From positions 1-64,000 of the forward strand of contig JAHDLB010000001.1 in the NCBI GenBank assembly GCA_018432315.1: a DNA stretch of 64,000 nt, in the 5' to 3' direction. Numbering within the stretch: the first letter of the stretch is position 1; each line of letters opens with the position of its first letter. This document shows positions 24,869 to 33,563 of the stretch, piece by piece. The stretch is from Anaerolineae bacterium. GTDB taxonomy: Bacteria; Chloroflexota; Anaerolineae; Aggregatilineales; Aggregatilineaceae. Under the pieces are notes generated by a model. It searched no databases and was not told the DNA's origin. It saw only the letters and a list, made by a program, of their open reading frames with translations. A program made the position numbers and the translations under genes.

Positions 24869-25831
24869 ATGTTACCAGTCGATCGTTCGTCGCCAGCGGG
24901 CATGCGCGGCGATGCCAGTATGAGCCCGGCAGCCTTGCCGGCAGCATATCGCTTGTATTCCCCCGTGCACCATCTGCTCACTGCGCTGGGAACCGTTCAG
25001 GTCAGATCGAAGCATCCGTCGATCATTCTTCGCAACCGGATCAACCGCATGTTGTACCGGTCGGTCTTCACGCACCGGCGCGATCACACCATCCAAACGC
25101 GCGACGGGTTCCTGATCCGCGTGCCGCTGTACGATCAGGCGGCTGCGTCCATCGTGTTCGAACGCGCCTATTCACCCCAGGAAGCCGCCATCCTCCGCCG
25201 GTTGCTGAAGGGGTGCGCTCTGTTCGTCGATGTGGGGGCCAACCTCGGTTATTTTTCGCTGCTGGCGTGTGCGTTGAACCGGCACCAGGACGATTTCGCG
25301 GTGGTGACGGTTGAGCCTAACGCGGCATTATGCCGGCTGATCAGGATCAGCTTCCAGCTCAACCAGTTTGACTGCGCCGAGTTGATCGAAGCGGCGGCGG
25401 GACGCGAAGCCGGGTGTGGTTACTTCCAGGTTCAAGACAATCTCAGCTCGAATGGCCGGGCGGTTCTCGAAGCAGACAGCGCGAGTGACGGCGCGGTTCG
25501 CGTCGAGTTCGTGCGCATCGATGATCTGGTGCAGTACAGCACGGTGACGGGATCGATTCTGATCAAGATCGACGTCGAGGGCGGCGAGGTCGATGCACTG
25601 GCCGGGGCCACCGAAGCCATGCGTCACGGGGCCGTATTCATGTGCGAGGTGTGGGCAAGTTCGGTCAGTGAGCTGGACCCGTTTCTCGCGAGTCATAATT
25701 ATGTCATGATGGATGTGAGCGGGAATTGCATCGATTATCGGGCTTCCCTGCCATCGCGTACCGATGTCATCCTGGCGCCTGCCAGCCGGGTCGCGGCAGT
25801 TCAGCACGCCATCCAACCGGCAGTGGCATAA
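24869..25831 (+). CDS. FkbM-family methyltransferase
   Basis: This protein of about 320 residues contains the FkbM SAM-dependent methyltransferase domain: motif I LFVDVGANLGYFSLLA, VEPNAALCRLIRISFQLN, and VRIDDLV...ILIKIDVEGGEVDALAGA near the end. Such enzymes methylate sugars or other small molecules and polysaccharide units; the substrate is unknown. The ATG lies after AAGGGGTGGG. The gene and its flanks are clearly less GC-rich than their neighbours, and no related gene is nearby, which suggests acquisition by transfer. It ends at a strong hairpin shared with the next, convergent gene. Confidence 0.85.
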   Translation: MLPVDRSSPAGMRGDASMSPAALPAAYRLYSPVHHLLTALGTVQVRSKHPSIILRNRINRMLYRSVFTHRRDHTIQTRDGFLIRVPLYDQAAASIVFERAYSPQEAAILRRLLKGCALFVDVGANLGYFSLLACALNRHQDDFAVVTVEPNAALCRLIRISFQLNQFDCAELIEAAAGREAGCGYFQVQDNLSSNGRAVLEADSASDGAVRVEFVRIDDLVQYSTVTGSILIKIDVEGGEVDALAGATEAMRHGAVFMCEVWASSVSELDPFLASHNYVMMDVSGNCIDYRASLPSRTDVILAPASRVAAVQHAIQPAVA

Positions 25832-25834
25832 CAC

Positions 25835-25878
25835 GCGACCGCCCGCGATCCGGATGAAGCTGGAGCGCGGGCGGTCGC
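25835..25878. terminator. Strong hairpin between convergent genes
   Basis: A perfect 13-bp stem (GCGACCGCCCGCG with its complement) closes an 18-base loop between the FkbM stop and the end of the leftward unknown gene. No T-tract follows, but position and symmetry fit a bidirectional terminator. Confidence 0.6.
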
Positions 25879-25886
25879 TGGAAAAG

Positions 25887-26291
25887 CTACACGTGCAGGT
25901 CGGACTGCTGCGGTGGGGGTGGCGGGGCGGAAGATGCCTCGCTCAGGTGTCGTTCGGCCTCGAGCAGGTCGTCGACCAGCCGGACCACGTGGTTGTTGTA
26001 CATGTGCATGATCTCGCTGAGCGACTTGACCTGCGTCCGGTACATCCGCTGGCTGGTGTCGCCCACCCGTTCCATCGAAAGCTGCCGGGCGAGCCGTTGG
26101 GCCTGGTGCTGGTTGCGGAACGGCCCGGCGACGGCGCGCCAGCGGTCGGTTTTCCACAGCGATTTGCGCACCACGAACCAGGCCGGGGCGGCGCGCATCC
26201 GTTTCTTCCACATGCGCTGCTGTTCGGGCGTCAGGCCGTGGAAGGTGAGGTCGCGCGCTATCTCTGCCAGGGGTGACGTATCCTCAGTCAT
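25887..26291 (-). CDS. Small protein of unknown function (134 aa)
   Basis: I do not recognise this family. The protein is soluble and rich in Arg, Gln and Met. It starts TPEQQRMWKKRMRAAPAWFVVRKSLWKTDRWRAVAGPF, has a probable long helix with RMYRTQVKSLSEIMHMYNNHVVRLVDDLLEAERHL, and ends in a PPPPPQQ tract. GGAGG lies eight bases before the ATG, and codon usage matches the neighbours, which supports a real gene. The basic N-terminal half could bind nucleic acid, but that is only an impression. Confidence 0.6.
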   Translation of the reverse strand: MTEDTSPLAEIARDLTFHGLTPEQQRMWKKRMRAAPAWFVVRKSLWKTDRWRAVAGPFRNQHQAQRLARQLSMERVGDTSQRMYRTQVKSLSEIMHMYNNHVVRLVDDLLEAERHLSEASSAPPPPPQQSDLHV

Positions 26292-26487
26292 GATCGAACC
26301 TCCATCGCTAGCTTACAGTAAGCCTTCACCATGCCAACTTGTTCACGCGAGAGTGGCACTGCTGACGGATCTTCGGGGGTCTGGCAACTGATTATATTGT
26401 AACCGCTACGGGCGGCTGCCGCACCCGTTGGCGGGAGAGTTGACGCGATTCTGATGGCGATCTGATCGCCCTCTTATACATCTACAT

Positions 26488-26493
26488 TATAAT
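26488..26493 (+). promoter_or_regulatory. Consensus -10 element ahead of the DnaJ-like gene
   Basis: TATAAT lies 90 bases before the DnaJ-like start in a local AT-rich patch. No convincing -35 hexamer is at 16-18 bases, and no CIRCE-type heat-shock repeat is seen. The rest of the 290-base gap (26292-26582) shows nothing I can name. Confidence 0.35.
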
Positions 26494-26582
26494 AGGAACG
26501 GAATAACACGTGAATAGGAAAGGAGTCTTGCTTGCACCGATCCGCCCGGCACGGTGAGGCGGCGGCAAGCTGAGGATCGTCT

Positions 26583-27560
26583 ATGGAGTATCGGGACTAT
26601 TACCAGACGTTAGGCGTGAGCAAAAGCGCCAGCCAGGACGAGATCAAGAAGGCGTACCGTAAGCTGGCCCGGCGTTACCATCCCGACGCCAACCCCGGCG
26701 ACTCGTCCGCCGAAGGGCGCTTCAAGGAGATCAACGAGGCGTACCAGGTGCTGTCCGATCCGGACAAGCGCCAGAAGTACGACCGCTTCGGCGCGCAGTG
26801 GCAGCAGTTCGCACAGCAGGGCGGGCGACCGGAGGACTTCGACTGGGGCCGCTGGTCGAGCCAGCCCGGCGGGCGCACCTACACCCGCACCGTCGGCCCG
26901 GAGGAGTTCGAGCAGATGTTTGGTGGCGGCGGGATGGGCGGCTTTTCGGATTTCTTCGAGACGCTGTTCGGCGGGATGGGCCGCACGGCAGGCTTTGGCA
27001 CGCGGCGCGGCCCGGATGTCGAGGTGCGCGCCCGGCGCGGGCACGACCTGGAGCACACCGTCCAGGTGACGCTCGACGAGGCGTTTCACGGGGCGACTCG
27101 TGCGCTCCAGTGGGAGGACGGGCGCACCATCGAGGCGAAGATCCCGCGCGGCGTGCGCACCGGCTCGCGCGTGCGGCTCAGCGGCCAGGGGAGCCGCGGG
27201 ACCGGCGGCGCGCAAAGCGGCGACCTGTACCTGAACGTCGAGGTGCTGCCGCACGCCATTTTCCAGCGCGACGGCGACGACCTGCGCACGACGGCATCGC
27301 TGGACCTGTACACGGCGCTGCTCGGCGGGACGATCAAAGTCTCGACGATCGATCGCAGCGTCGATCTCAAGATCCCGCCCGAGACACAGAACGGCAAAGT
27401 CTTCCGGCTGCGCGGGCTGGGGATGCCCCGGCTGCGCCAGCCCGACCAGCGCGGCGACCTGTTGGTGACGGTCGAGGTCAGGCTGCCGCGCGACCTGACC
27501 GATCAGGAAAAAGACCTGTTCCGCCAGCTTCGCGATCTGCGCAAACGGGCGGCGACCTAG
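26583..27560 (+). CDS. DnaJ-like co-chaperone without zinc finger (CbpA type)
   Basis: This 325-residue protein begins with a complete J domain (1-68; DnaK-contacting His33-Pro34-Asp35 in YHPD). A Gly/Phe-rich segment follows (about 100-150, [20 protein letters not shown]). Two substrate-binding beta domains of the DnaJ C-terminal type end it ([21 protein letters not shown] and [21 protein letters not shown]). The four CxxCxGxG zinc repeats of DnaJ are missing, so it resembles CbpA and type II Hsp40s. It stimulates a DnaK ATPase and delivers unfolded proteins. A rhomboid protease gene follows 85 bases later on the same strand. Confidence 0.92.
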   Translation: MEYRDYYQTLGVSKSASQDEIKKAYRKLARRYHPDANPGDSSAEGRFKEINEAYQVLSDPDKRQKYDRFGAQWQQFAQQGGRPEDFDWGRWSSQPGGRTYTRTVGPEEFEQMFGGGGMGGFSDFFETLFGGMGRTAGFGTRRGPDVEVRARRGHDLEHTVQVTLDEAFHGATRALQWEDGRTIEAKIPRGVRTGSRVRLSGQGSRGTGGAQSGDLYLNVEVLPHAIFQRDGDDLRTTASLDLYTALLGGTIKVSTIDRSVDLKIPPETQNGKVFRLRGLGMPRLRQPDQRGDLLVTVEVRLPRDLTDQEKDLFRQLRDLRKRAAT

Positions 27561-27645
27561 TGAACACGGCTCAGCCGCCCGTTCCGTTTCCCGCGCGCGC
27601 CGGGTCGTTGTGCGCGCTCTTCCATTCACAGCGAGGTGACCGATC

Positions 27646-28353
27646 ATGTTCCCGATAGGCGACGACAATCACGGCGCCAGAGGCGTACCGTTCGTCACGG
27701 TCAGCCTGGTGATCGCCAATGTGCTCGTCTTCCTGTACCAGGCGAGTCTGAGTCTGCCCGAGCTGCAAGACTTCATTTTCACCTACGGGGTGATCCCGGC
27801 TGAGATCGACCGGGGGCAGGACCTGTACACCCTGCTCACGTCGATGTTCGTGCACGGCGGTTTCGCGCACATCTTCGGGAACATGCTGTTTTTGTGGATA
27901 TTCGGGGACAACATCGAGCAGCGCTTCGGCCACGTCCTGTTCCTGCTGTTCTACCTGGGGACGGGGCTGGCCGCCAGCGGCGCGCACATCCTGACCGATC
28001 CGCAGTCGACCGTGCCGAGCGTCGGCGCCAGCGGGGCGATCTCCGGCGTGATGGGCGGCTACGTGCTGCTCTACCCGCGCAACCGGGTCCGGGTGCTGGT
28101 CGGCTACTGGTGGGTGATCTACGTTCCCGCGTTCATCTTCCTGGGCGTGTGGTTCCTCACCCAGTTTGTCAACGGCCTGATGGCGCTCAACGTGGCGACC
28201 GCCCAAAACGCGGGCGTGGCCTTCTGGGCGCACATCGGCGGGTTCGTGGCCGGGGTGGCGGCGGCGGTCGTGCTGGGCGCGGTGCGCCCCGAGCCGGAGC
28301 GCGTGCGGGCGCATGTCGGCTCGTCCCGCGACAAGGAAGGCTGGTTGTGGTGA
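27646..28353 (+). CDS. Rhomboid-family intramembrane serine protease
   Basis: This 235-residue membrane protein has six hydrophobic segments and the rhomboid active site: Ser129 in GASGAISG, His196 in FWAHIGGFVAG, and the oxyanion-hole region HIFGNMLFLW. LTSMFVHGGFAHIFGN is the hallmark stretch before the third helix. Rhomboids cut membrane proteins inside the bilayer; the substrate here is unknown. AGGTG lies seven bases before the ATG. It follows a DnaJ-like gene, which hints at membrane-protein quality control, but that is only context. Confidence 0.92.
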   Translation: MFPIGDDNHGARGVPFVTVSLVIANVLVFLYQASLSLPELQDFIFTYGVIPAEIDRGQDLYTLLTSMFVHGGFAHIFGNMLFLWIFGDNIEQRFGHVLFLLFYLGTGLAASGAHILTDPQSTVPSVGASGAISGVMGGYVLLYPRNRVRVLVGYWWVIYVPAFIFLGVWFLTQFVNGLMALNVATAQNAGVAFWAHIGGFVAGVAAAVVLGAVRPEPERVRAHVGSSRDKEGWLW

Positions 28354-28454
28354 GCTGAGCGCCCGCCGCGCGGCTTTACAGCCCCGGCCTTTTGCGATAC
28401 AAACATCCAGTTGAAGCCGGATGATGTTCTGCCAACTGGAGGTTGTGTTTTACC

Positions 28455-29489
28455 ATGCCGAAAAAAGTGGTCACTTTTGGGGAGATCATGCTGCGCCTGT
28501 CGCCGCCCGGCTACCAGCGCTTTGGGCAGGCGCGCTCGTTCGACGTGATCTACGGCGGCGGCGAGTCGAACGTGGCCGTGTCGCTGGCGAATTACGGGAT
28601 GCCGGTCGAGTTCGTGACGCGCCTGCCGGCGAACGACCTGGGCGATGCCTGCATCCAGTTCCTGCGCCAGTACGGCGTCGGCACGGGCCGGATCGTGCGC
28701 GGCGGCGCGCGGCTGGGCATTTACTTCCTGGAGATGGGCGCCATGCAGCGCGGCAGCAAGGTGATCTACGATCGCGCGGATTCGTCCATCGCCACCATCG
28801 AGCCGGGCATGATCGACTGGCGCGCCGTCTTCGCGGACGCCGACTGGTTCCACTGGACGGGCATCACCCCGGCCATCTCCGAGGGGACCGCCGCCGTCTG
28901 CCTGGAGGCGGTGCGGACGGCGCAGGAGATGGGGCTGACCGTCTCGTGCGATCTCAACTACCGCAAGAACCTGTGGAAGTGGGGCAAGACGGCGGGCGAG
29001 GTCATGCCGGACCTGGTGGCGTACTGCGACGTGGCGATCGGCAACGAGGAAGACGCGGCCAAAGTGTTCGACATTCACGCGCCGGAAACGGACGTGACGG
29101 CGGGCAAGGTCGAGGCGGACAAATACCGCACCGTCTGCGAGCAGCTCAACGCGCGCTTCGAGCGCCTCAAGACGATCGCGATCACGTTGCGCGGCTCGAT
29201 TTCGGCCAGCCATAACACGTGGTCCGGCGTGCTGTGGGATGACGGGCAGTTTTACACCGGGCGGCAATACGACATCACGCACATCGTGGACCGCGTGGGC
29301 GGCGGCGATTCGTTCATGGGCGGGCTGCTCTACGGCCTGCGCGCCTACGACGACCGGCAGCGCGCGCTCGATTTCGCGATCGCGGCGTCGTGCCTCAAGC
29401 ACTCGATCTTCGGCGACTTCAACCTGGTGACGGTGGCCGAGGTCGAAAAGCTGATGGGCGGCGACGCCTCCGGGCGCGTCTCGCGCTGA
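28455..29489 (+). CDS. kdgK: 2-dehydro-3-deoxygluconokinase (PfkB family)
   Basis: This 344-residue PfkB-type kinase most resembles KDG kinases: TFGEIMLRLSPPG at the start, YGGGESNVAVSLANYG, CDLNYRKNLWK, and the catalytic region DRVGGGDSFMGGLLYGL with the Asp base. KDG kinase phosphorylates 2-keto-3-deoxygluconate, the product of the uronate route begun by uxaC/uxaE at 19830-22714. The ATG lies 12 bases after GGAGG; an upstream in-frame TTG is less likely. A terminator follows, so it is probably transcribed alone. A related sugar-acid or fructose substrate cannot be excluded. Confidence 0.82.
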   Translation: MPKKVVTFGEIMLRLSPPGYQRFGQARSFDVIYGGGESNVAVSLANYGMPVEFVTRLPANDLGDACIQFLRQYGVGTGRIVRGGARLGIYFLEMGAMQRGSKVIYDRADSSIATIEPGMIDWRAVFADADWFHWTGITPAISEGTAAVCLEAVRTAQEMGLTVSCDLNYRKNLWKWGKTAGEVMPDLVAYCDVAIGNEEDAAKVFDIHAPETDVTAGKVEADKYRTVCEQLNARFERLKTIAITLRGSISASHNTWSGVLWDDGQFYTGRQYDITHIVDRVGGGDSFMGGLLYGLRAYDDRQRALDFAIAASCLKHSIFGDFNLVTVAEVEKLMGGDASGRVSR

Positions 29490-29513
29490 GCGCCCCGGCG
29501 GCTCGCGTGGCAG

Positions 29514-29546
29514 GATGCGGCTCCTCAGCGGGCCGCATTCTTTTTG
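29514..29546 (+). terminator. Rho-independent terminator of kdgK
   Basis: Stem ATGCGGC/GCCGCAT with a 10-base loop, followed by TTCTTTTT, 25 bases after the kdgK stop. Confidence 0.8.
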
Positions 29547-29642
29547 GGGACCGGGGCATGCGCACCAAAAGCGCACGCCCGCTTCAGGCGATCCGGCGGG
29601 CGTGCTTCACACTACCGTGGCGAGTGGTGAGTGTGTTCCTCA

Positions 29643-30653
29643 TCAGGGCGCCAGCCGGACCGGCTGGCCGGTTTCGACCGAGCGGTAGACCGCCAGCGCG
29701 ATCTCGACCGCCTTGTAACCATCGTAGCCGGTTACGCTGGGCGCGCGGTCCTCGCGGATGGCGGCGGCGAACTCGTCGATCATCCCCTGGTTCGAGTCCG
29801 AGCCCCAATACGCCCACGCCCCGCCGCCGGCCTCGCGCCGGTACACCGGGATCACCTGCTTGAACGGGTCGACCGTCACCAGGCCGTTCTGCCCGACCAA
29901 CTCCATCGTCAGCCCGCCCCAGGTCGGGTAGTTGGGCGGCTTGCTCCAACTGCAATCGATCGAGGCGAAGGTGCCGTTGTCGAAGGTGAGCATCACCAGC
30001 CCGCCGGTTTCGACGCTCACGCCGGCGTCGCCGTACAGGATGTCGTTCACGTCGGCGAACACCTCCACTACCTCGCTGCGCAGGAACCAGCGCAGCAGGT
30101 CGCTCAGGTGGACCGTGTGGTCGATCACTGCGCCGCCGCCCGCCAGCGTCTTGTCCTCGAACCACGCGCGCGGGTAGGCGGTGTGGTAGCGCGGGAGCTT
30201 GCCCTGGTTGGTCGTGTTGGCGCCGATGATGTGCCCAAGCTGGCCCGTCGTGATCAGCCGGTAGACTTCGAGGATCGGGGCGCTGAACCGCATCGGGAAC
30301 GCGGTCATCAGGTGCACGCCGGCCCGCGCGCACACGTCGAGGATCGCCTGCGCGTCTTCGAGCGTGGTCGCCAGCGGCTTCTCGGAGAGCACGTGCACGC
30401 CCGCCTCGGCGGCCATCTGGACCAGCGGCAGGTGGTGCGCGTTCTCCGAGCAGATGATCACGCCGTCCGGGCGCTCGGCGATCAGGTCCGCGTAGGAGTC
30501 GAAGAAGTCCAGCCCGTACAGGTCGGCGAAGTGGTGCCCGCGCTCCCGGTCGTCGTCGGCGAACCCGATCACCTGGACGTCGGGTATGGCGCGCAGGTTG
30601 TGGATGTAGCCTTCGGCGTGGACGTGTGCAAAGCTCATGATCGCCAGCCGCAT
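29643..30653 (-). CDS. Gfo/Idh/MocA-family oxidoreductase
   Basis: This protein of about 336 residues begins with a Rossmann fold, but the usual G-x-G-x-x-G is replaced by SFAHVHAEGY; the adjacent paralogue keeps GAGFMG. The conserved LSEKPLATT motif with the catalytic-area Lys is near residue 95. The C-terminal domain has GGGAVIDHTVHLSDLLRW, a likely substrate His region. The family oxidises or reduces sugar or inositol hydroxyls with NAD(P). The ATG overlaps the upstream stop in TGATG and GAGGAGG precedes it, so it is translated together with the paralogue. It is the last gene of the sugar-importer cluster. Confidence 0.88.
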   Translation of the reverse strand: MRLAIMSFAHVHAEGYIHNLRAIPDVQVIGFADDDRERGHHFADLYGLDFFDSYADLIAERPDGVIICSENAHHLPLVQMAAEAGVHVLSEKPLATTLEDAQAILDVCARAGVHLMTAFPMRFSAPILEVYRLITTGQLGHIIGANTTNQGKLPRYHTAYPRAWFEDKTLAGGGAVIDHTVHLSDLLRWFLRSEVVEVFADVNDILYGDAGVSVETGGLVMLTFDNGTFASIDCSWSKPPNYPTWGGLTMELVGQNGLVTVDPFKQVIPVYRREAGGGAWAYWGSDSNQGMIDEFAAAIREDRAPSVTGYDGYKAVEIALAVYRSVETGQPVRLAP

Positions 30654-31654
30654 CACTGCACCTCCTCGATTGGGATGGGCCGCCCGGTCCGGGCCGATTC
30701 CATCGCCGCGAACGCGATCCGCAGCGCCGCCAGCCCGTCCTCGGCGGTGACGCGCGGCGCGGCGTTGTTGGCGATGACGTCGTAGAAGTGTTTGATCTGG
30801 GTCGTGTACGGGTCTTCGGCCAGCGGGCTGGACGGCACGCCGGTGATCGCGTCACCGCCCTCGCCGGTCTGGCGCAGGTATACGCCGAGCGGGATCGCGC
30901 CTTCCGCCGGGCCTTCGATCAGCCCGCCGTCGCCCGCGATCTCCAGCGCGGTGCGGAACATCGGGGGGGGATAAGCCCAGCCGCCTTCGATGTTGGACAG
31001 CGCGCCGTTGGTGTGCCGCAGGATCGCCAGCCCGTAGTCCTGGCGCTCGCCGGGGTTGCGCGCGCCGGCGCTCTTGGCGAAGACGCTCTCGACCTCGCCC
31101 GCCACCCAGCGCGCGTAATCGAAGTCGTGCAGCATCAGGTCGAGCATCATGCCGCCGGACTTCTCGAAATCGGTGAACCAGCTATCCGCCGCCCAGGCCG
31201 GGCCAGAGCTGACGCGGCTCAACCGCACGACCGCCACGCGGCCCACCGCGCCCTCGTCGACCGTCTGCTTGGCGAGCGCGTACTGCGGGAAGAAGCGCAC
31301 GACGTGCGCCGGCAGCAGGGTCACGCCCGCCGCGCGGCAGGCGGCGATCATCTCGGCGGCCTGTTCGGGCGTGCGGGCCAGCGGTTTTTCACAGATGACG
31401 TGCTTACCGGCTGCCGCCGCCTTGAGCGCCATGCCGTGGTGCAGGTGCGTGGGCGTGCAGATGTCCACCACGTCCACGGCGTCGAGCAGCGCGTCCAGGC
31501 TGTCGACGGGCTGCGCGCCGGTGCGCCGGCAGAGCGCGTGCATCTGGTCGTAGTCCGCGGCGAAAATGGCCGCCAGCGTGGCCGGCGTGTGGGCCCACCC
31601 GGCGGCGTGGAACCCGCCCATGAAGCCGGCGCCGACGAGGCCAACTCTAAACAT
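30653..31654 (-). CDS. Gfo/Idh/MocA-family oxidoreductase
   Basis: This 333-residue NAD(P)-dependent oxidoreductase has the dinucleotide-binding VGLVGAGFMGGFHAAGW at the N-terminus, VDICTPTHLHHGMALKAAAAG, the catalytic-area CEKPLARTPEQA near residue 95, and GGMMLDLMLHDFDYARW in the C-terminal domain. Its substrate is probably the sugar carried by the importer just upstream (30-base gap). The pair of such enzymes in one operon suggests an oxidation/reduction relay on a sugar or inositol (inference). GAGGGGAG lies before the ATG. Confidence 0.9.
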   Translation of the reverse strand: MFRVGLVGAGFMGGFHAAGWAHTPATLAAIFAADYDQMHALCRRTGAQPVDSLDALLDAVDVVDICTPTHLHHGMALKAAAAGKHVICEKPLARTPEQAAEMIAACRAAGVTLLPAHVVRFFPQYALAKQTVDEGAVGRVAVVRLSRVSSGPAWAADSWFTDFEKSGGMMLDLMLHDFDYARWVAGEVESVFAKSAGARNPGERQDYGLAILRHTNGALSNIEGGWAYPPPMFRTALEIAGDGGLIEGPAEGAIPLGVYLRQTGEGGDAITGVPSSPLAEDPYTTQIKHFYDVIANNAAPRVTAEDGLAALRIAFAAMESARTGRPIPIEEVQ

Positions 31655-31683
31655 GTTTACTCCCCTCTCACAAAGCCAAAAGT

Positions 31684-32532
31684 CTACTTGACCGCGCCCG
31701 ACGTCAGGCCCCGGATCAACTGGCGCGAGAAGATGATATACAGGATGATGACCGGGATCATCGCCAGGGTCAGCGAGGCGAGCACGGCGTTCCAGTCGTT
31801 GACGAACTGGCCCAGGAACACCTGCGCGCCGAGCGTGACCGTCTTGTTCGCCTCCGACGGCGCGATGATCAGCGGGAACCACAGATCGTTCCAGACCGGG
31901 ATCATGTTGAACACCGCCACCGTGCCCAGCGCGGGCCGGATCAGCGGCAGGGTCATCAGGTAGATCCGGTACTCGCTCGCGCCGTCCACGCGGGCCGCGT
32001 CTTTCAGGTCGCGCGGGACCTGGCGCATGAACTGCGTCAGGATGAAGATCGCCAGCGGCAGGCCCGCCGCGGTGTAGATCAGGATCAGGGCGGCCAGCGT
32101 GTCGGCCAGCCCCAGGCGGACCACCAGCCGCAGAATGCTGATCGTGCCGAGCCGGATCGGGATCATGATGCCCAGCGCCAGGTACAGGCCCATAATGGCG
32201 TTGCCGGGGAACCGGTATTCGGCCAGCGCCCAGGCCGCCATCGACCCGGCGAGCAGGATGAAGAACAGCGCCCCGACCGTGACGGTGATGCTGTTCAGAA
32301 AATAGTCGGGGAAATTCGAGTTGTCGAGCACCTTCTCGTAGCCGACCAGGTCCCAGGTGTCGCGGTTGGGCAGGGCGTAGGGCGACTGGAAGATGGCCCG
32401 GCGGCCCTTCACCGAGTTGATCACCACCAGGAACACCGGAAAGAGCGCCAGCGCCGTGTAGGCCAGCAGCGCCAGGTGGGCCAGCAGAAGCTGCCCCCGT
32501 TGAGCGGGCCGTAACCGTTCGATGAATGTCAT
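31684..32532 (-). CDS. Carbohydrate ABC transporter permease, MalG type
   Basis: This 282-residue CUT1 permease has six predicted helices and the cytoplasmic EAA loop DAARVDGASEYRIYLMTLPLIRPALG that docks the ATPase. It begins only 12 bases after the stop of the partner permease, with AGGAGGGGG as ribosome site. It works with the permease at 32545-33483 and the binding protein at 33564-34832. No ATPase gene is present, so a shared MsmK/UgpC-type ATPase encoded elsewhere is expected. Confidence 0.9.
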   Translation of the reverse strand: MTFIERLRPAQRGQLLLAHLALLAYTALALFPVFLVVINSVKGRRAIFQSPYALPNRDTWDLVGYEKVLDNSNFPDYFLNSITVTVGALFFILLAGSMAAWALAEYRFPGNAIMGLYLALGIMIPIRLGTISILRLVVRLGLADTLAALILIYTAAGLPLAIFILTQFMRQVPRDLKDAARVDGASEYRIYLMTLPLIRPALGTVAVFNMIPVWNDLWFPLIIAPSEANKTVTLGAQVFLGQFVNDWNAVLASLTLAMIPVIILYIIFSRQLIRGLTSGAVK

Positions 32533-32544
32533 TCCCGCCCCCTC

Positions 32545-33483
32545 CTAGAACTCGACCTGCAGCATGCGGCGCTGCCAGCCGAACATGTACAGCAGCACGC
32601 CCGCCAGAATGATCAGGAACATGACCCCGGCGACCGTCGCGCCCATCGTCGGGTTGCCGGGCTGGAGCTGGACGCCGAAGAACGTCCGGTAGAAGAACGT
32701 GCCCAGGATGTCGGTCGAGTAGTTGGGCCCGGCGGTGGCCTTTTGCGTGGTGTAGATCAGGTCGAAGGCGTTGAAATTGCCGACGAACGTCAGCACGCCC
32801 ACGATGCCGACGGTGGGCATGATCAGCCGGAAGCGAATCCGCCAGAAGACGCCCCAGGCCGTTGCGCCGTCCACGCGCGCCGCCTCGATCAGCTCGTCGG
32901 GGATGCTGATCAGCGCCGCCAGGAAGAGCATCATCGGGATGCCGACCCACTGCCACACCGAGATCAGCGAGAGGGTGGGCAGCGCGGTTTCCTCCAGGCC
33001 CAGCCACGGTTTGTCGTACGCCGCCAGCCCGAACAGGTCCAGGAAGTCGGTCGAGATGCCCCACAGCGGGCTGAGGATCATGCGCCAGATGAAGCCGACC
33101 AGCACGACCGACAGCACCGTCGGCGTGAAGATCAGCGTGCGGTAGATGGCGCGCCCCCGGATGAACTGCGAGCTGAGCAGCGCCGCCAGCATCAGCCCGA
33201 TCGGGTTCTGGACCAGCATGTGAATCGCGAAGAACACCAGGTTGTTTTTGATGGCGCCTTCGATGCGCGGCTGCCACAGGTCATTCGTCATCAGCCGCTC
33301 GTAATTGTCCAGGCCCACGAACACTTCCTGGCGGTTCACATCCGGCGCGTACAGGCTGAGCCGCAGCGAGTCCAGCAGCGGGTAGATCATGAACAGGGTG
33401 TAGATGATGAACGCCGGCGCCAGGAAGACGAGAATGTGAACCGGGAACGGCTTGCGTCGACGGGCGCTATTGGCTGAGGTCAT
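32545..33483 (-). CDS. Carbohydrate ABC transporter permease, MalF/UgpA type
   Basis: This 312-residue permease (from ATG 33483, after GGGGAG) shows six helices. The first is preceded by a basic N-terminus (ARRRKPFPVH), and the EAA loop reads EAARVDGATAWGVFWRIRFRLIMPT. It heterodimerises with the downstream MalG-type permease. It follows the binding-protein gene after an 80-base spacer containing a stem-loop. The sugar cannot be named from sequence; the co-operonic oxidoreductases and ROK kinase support a carbohydrate. Confidence 0.9.
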   Translation of the reverse strand: MTSANSARRRKPFPVHILVFLAPAFIIYTLFMIYPLLDSLRLSLYAPDVNRQEVFVGLDNYERLMTNDLWQPRIEGAIKNNLVFFAIHMLVQNPIGLMLAALLSSQFIRGRAIYRTLIFTPTVLSVVLVGFIWRMILSPLWGISTDFLDLFGLAAYDKPWLGLEETALPTLSLISVWQWVGIPMMLFLAALISIPDELIEAARVDGATAWGVFWRIRFRLIMPTVGIVGVLTFVGNFNAFDLIYTTQKATAGPNYSTDILGTFFYRTFFGVQLQPGNPTMGATVAGVMFLIILAGVLLYMFGWQRRMLQVEF

Positions 33484-33517
33484 GGGTGATTCTCCCCAAC
33501 GTGTCCCCATACAAAAC

Positions 33518-33546
33518 GAGGTGCCGGATCGAGCAACCGGCACCTC
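33518..33546 (-). terminator. Stem-loop between binding protein and permease genes
   Basis: A perfect 10-bp stem (GAGGTGCCGG/CCGGCACCTC) with a 9-base loop and no T-tract lies just after the binding-protein stop. Such structures often cause partial termination or protect the upstream mRNA, so that the binding protein is made in excess over the permeases. Confidence 0.5.
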
Positions 33547-33563
33547 ACATACTCATTTCAGGC

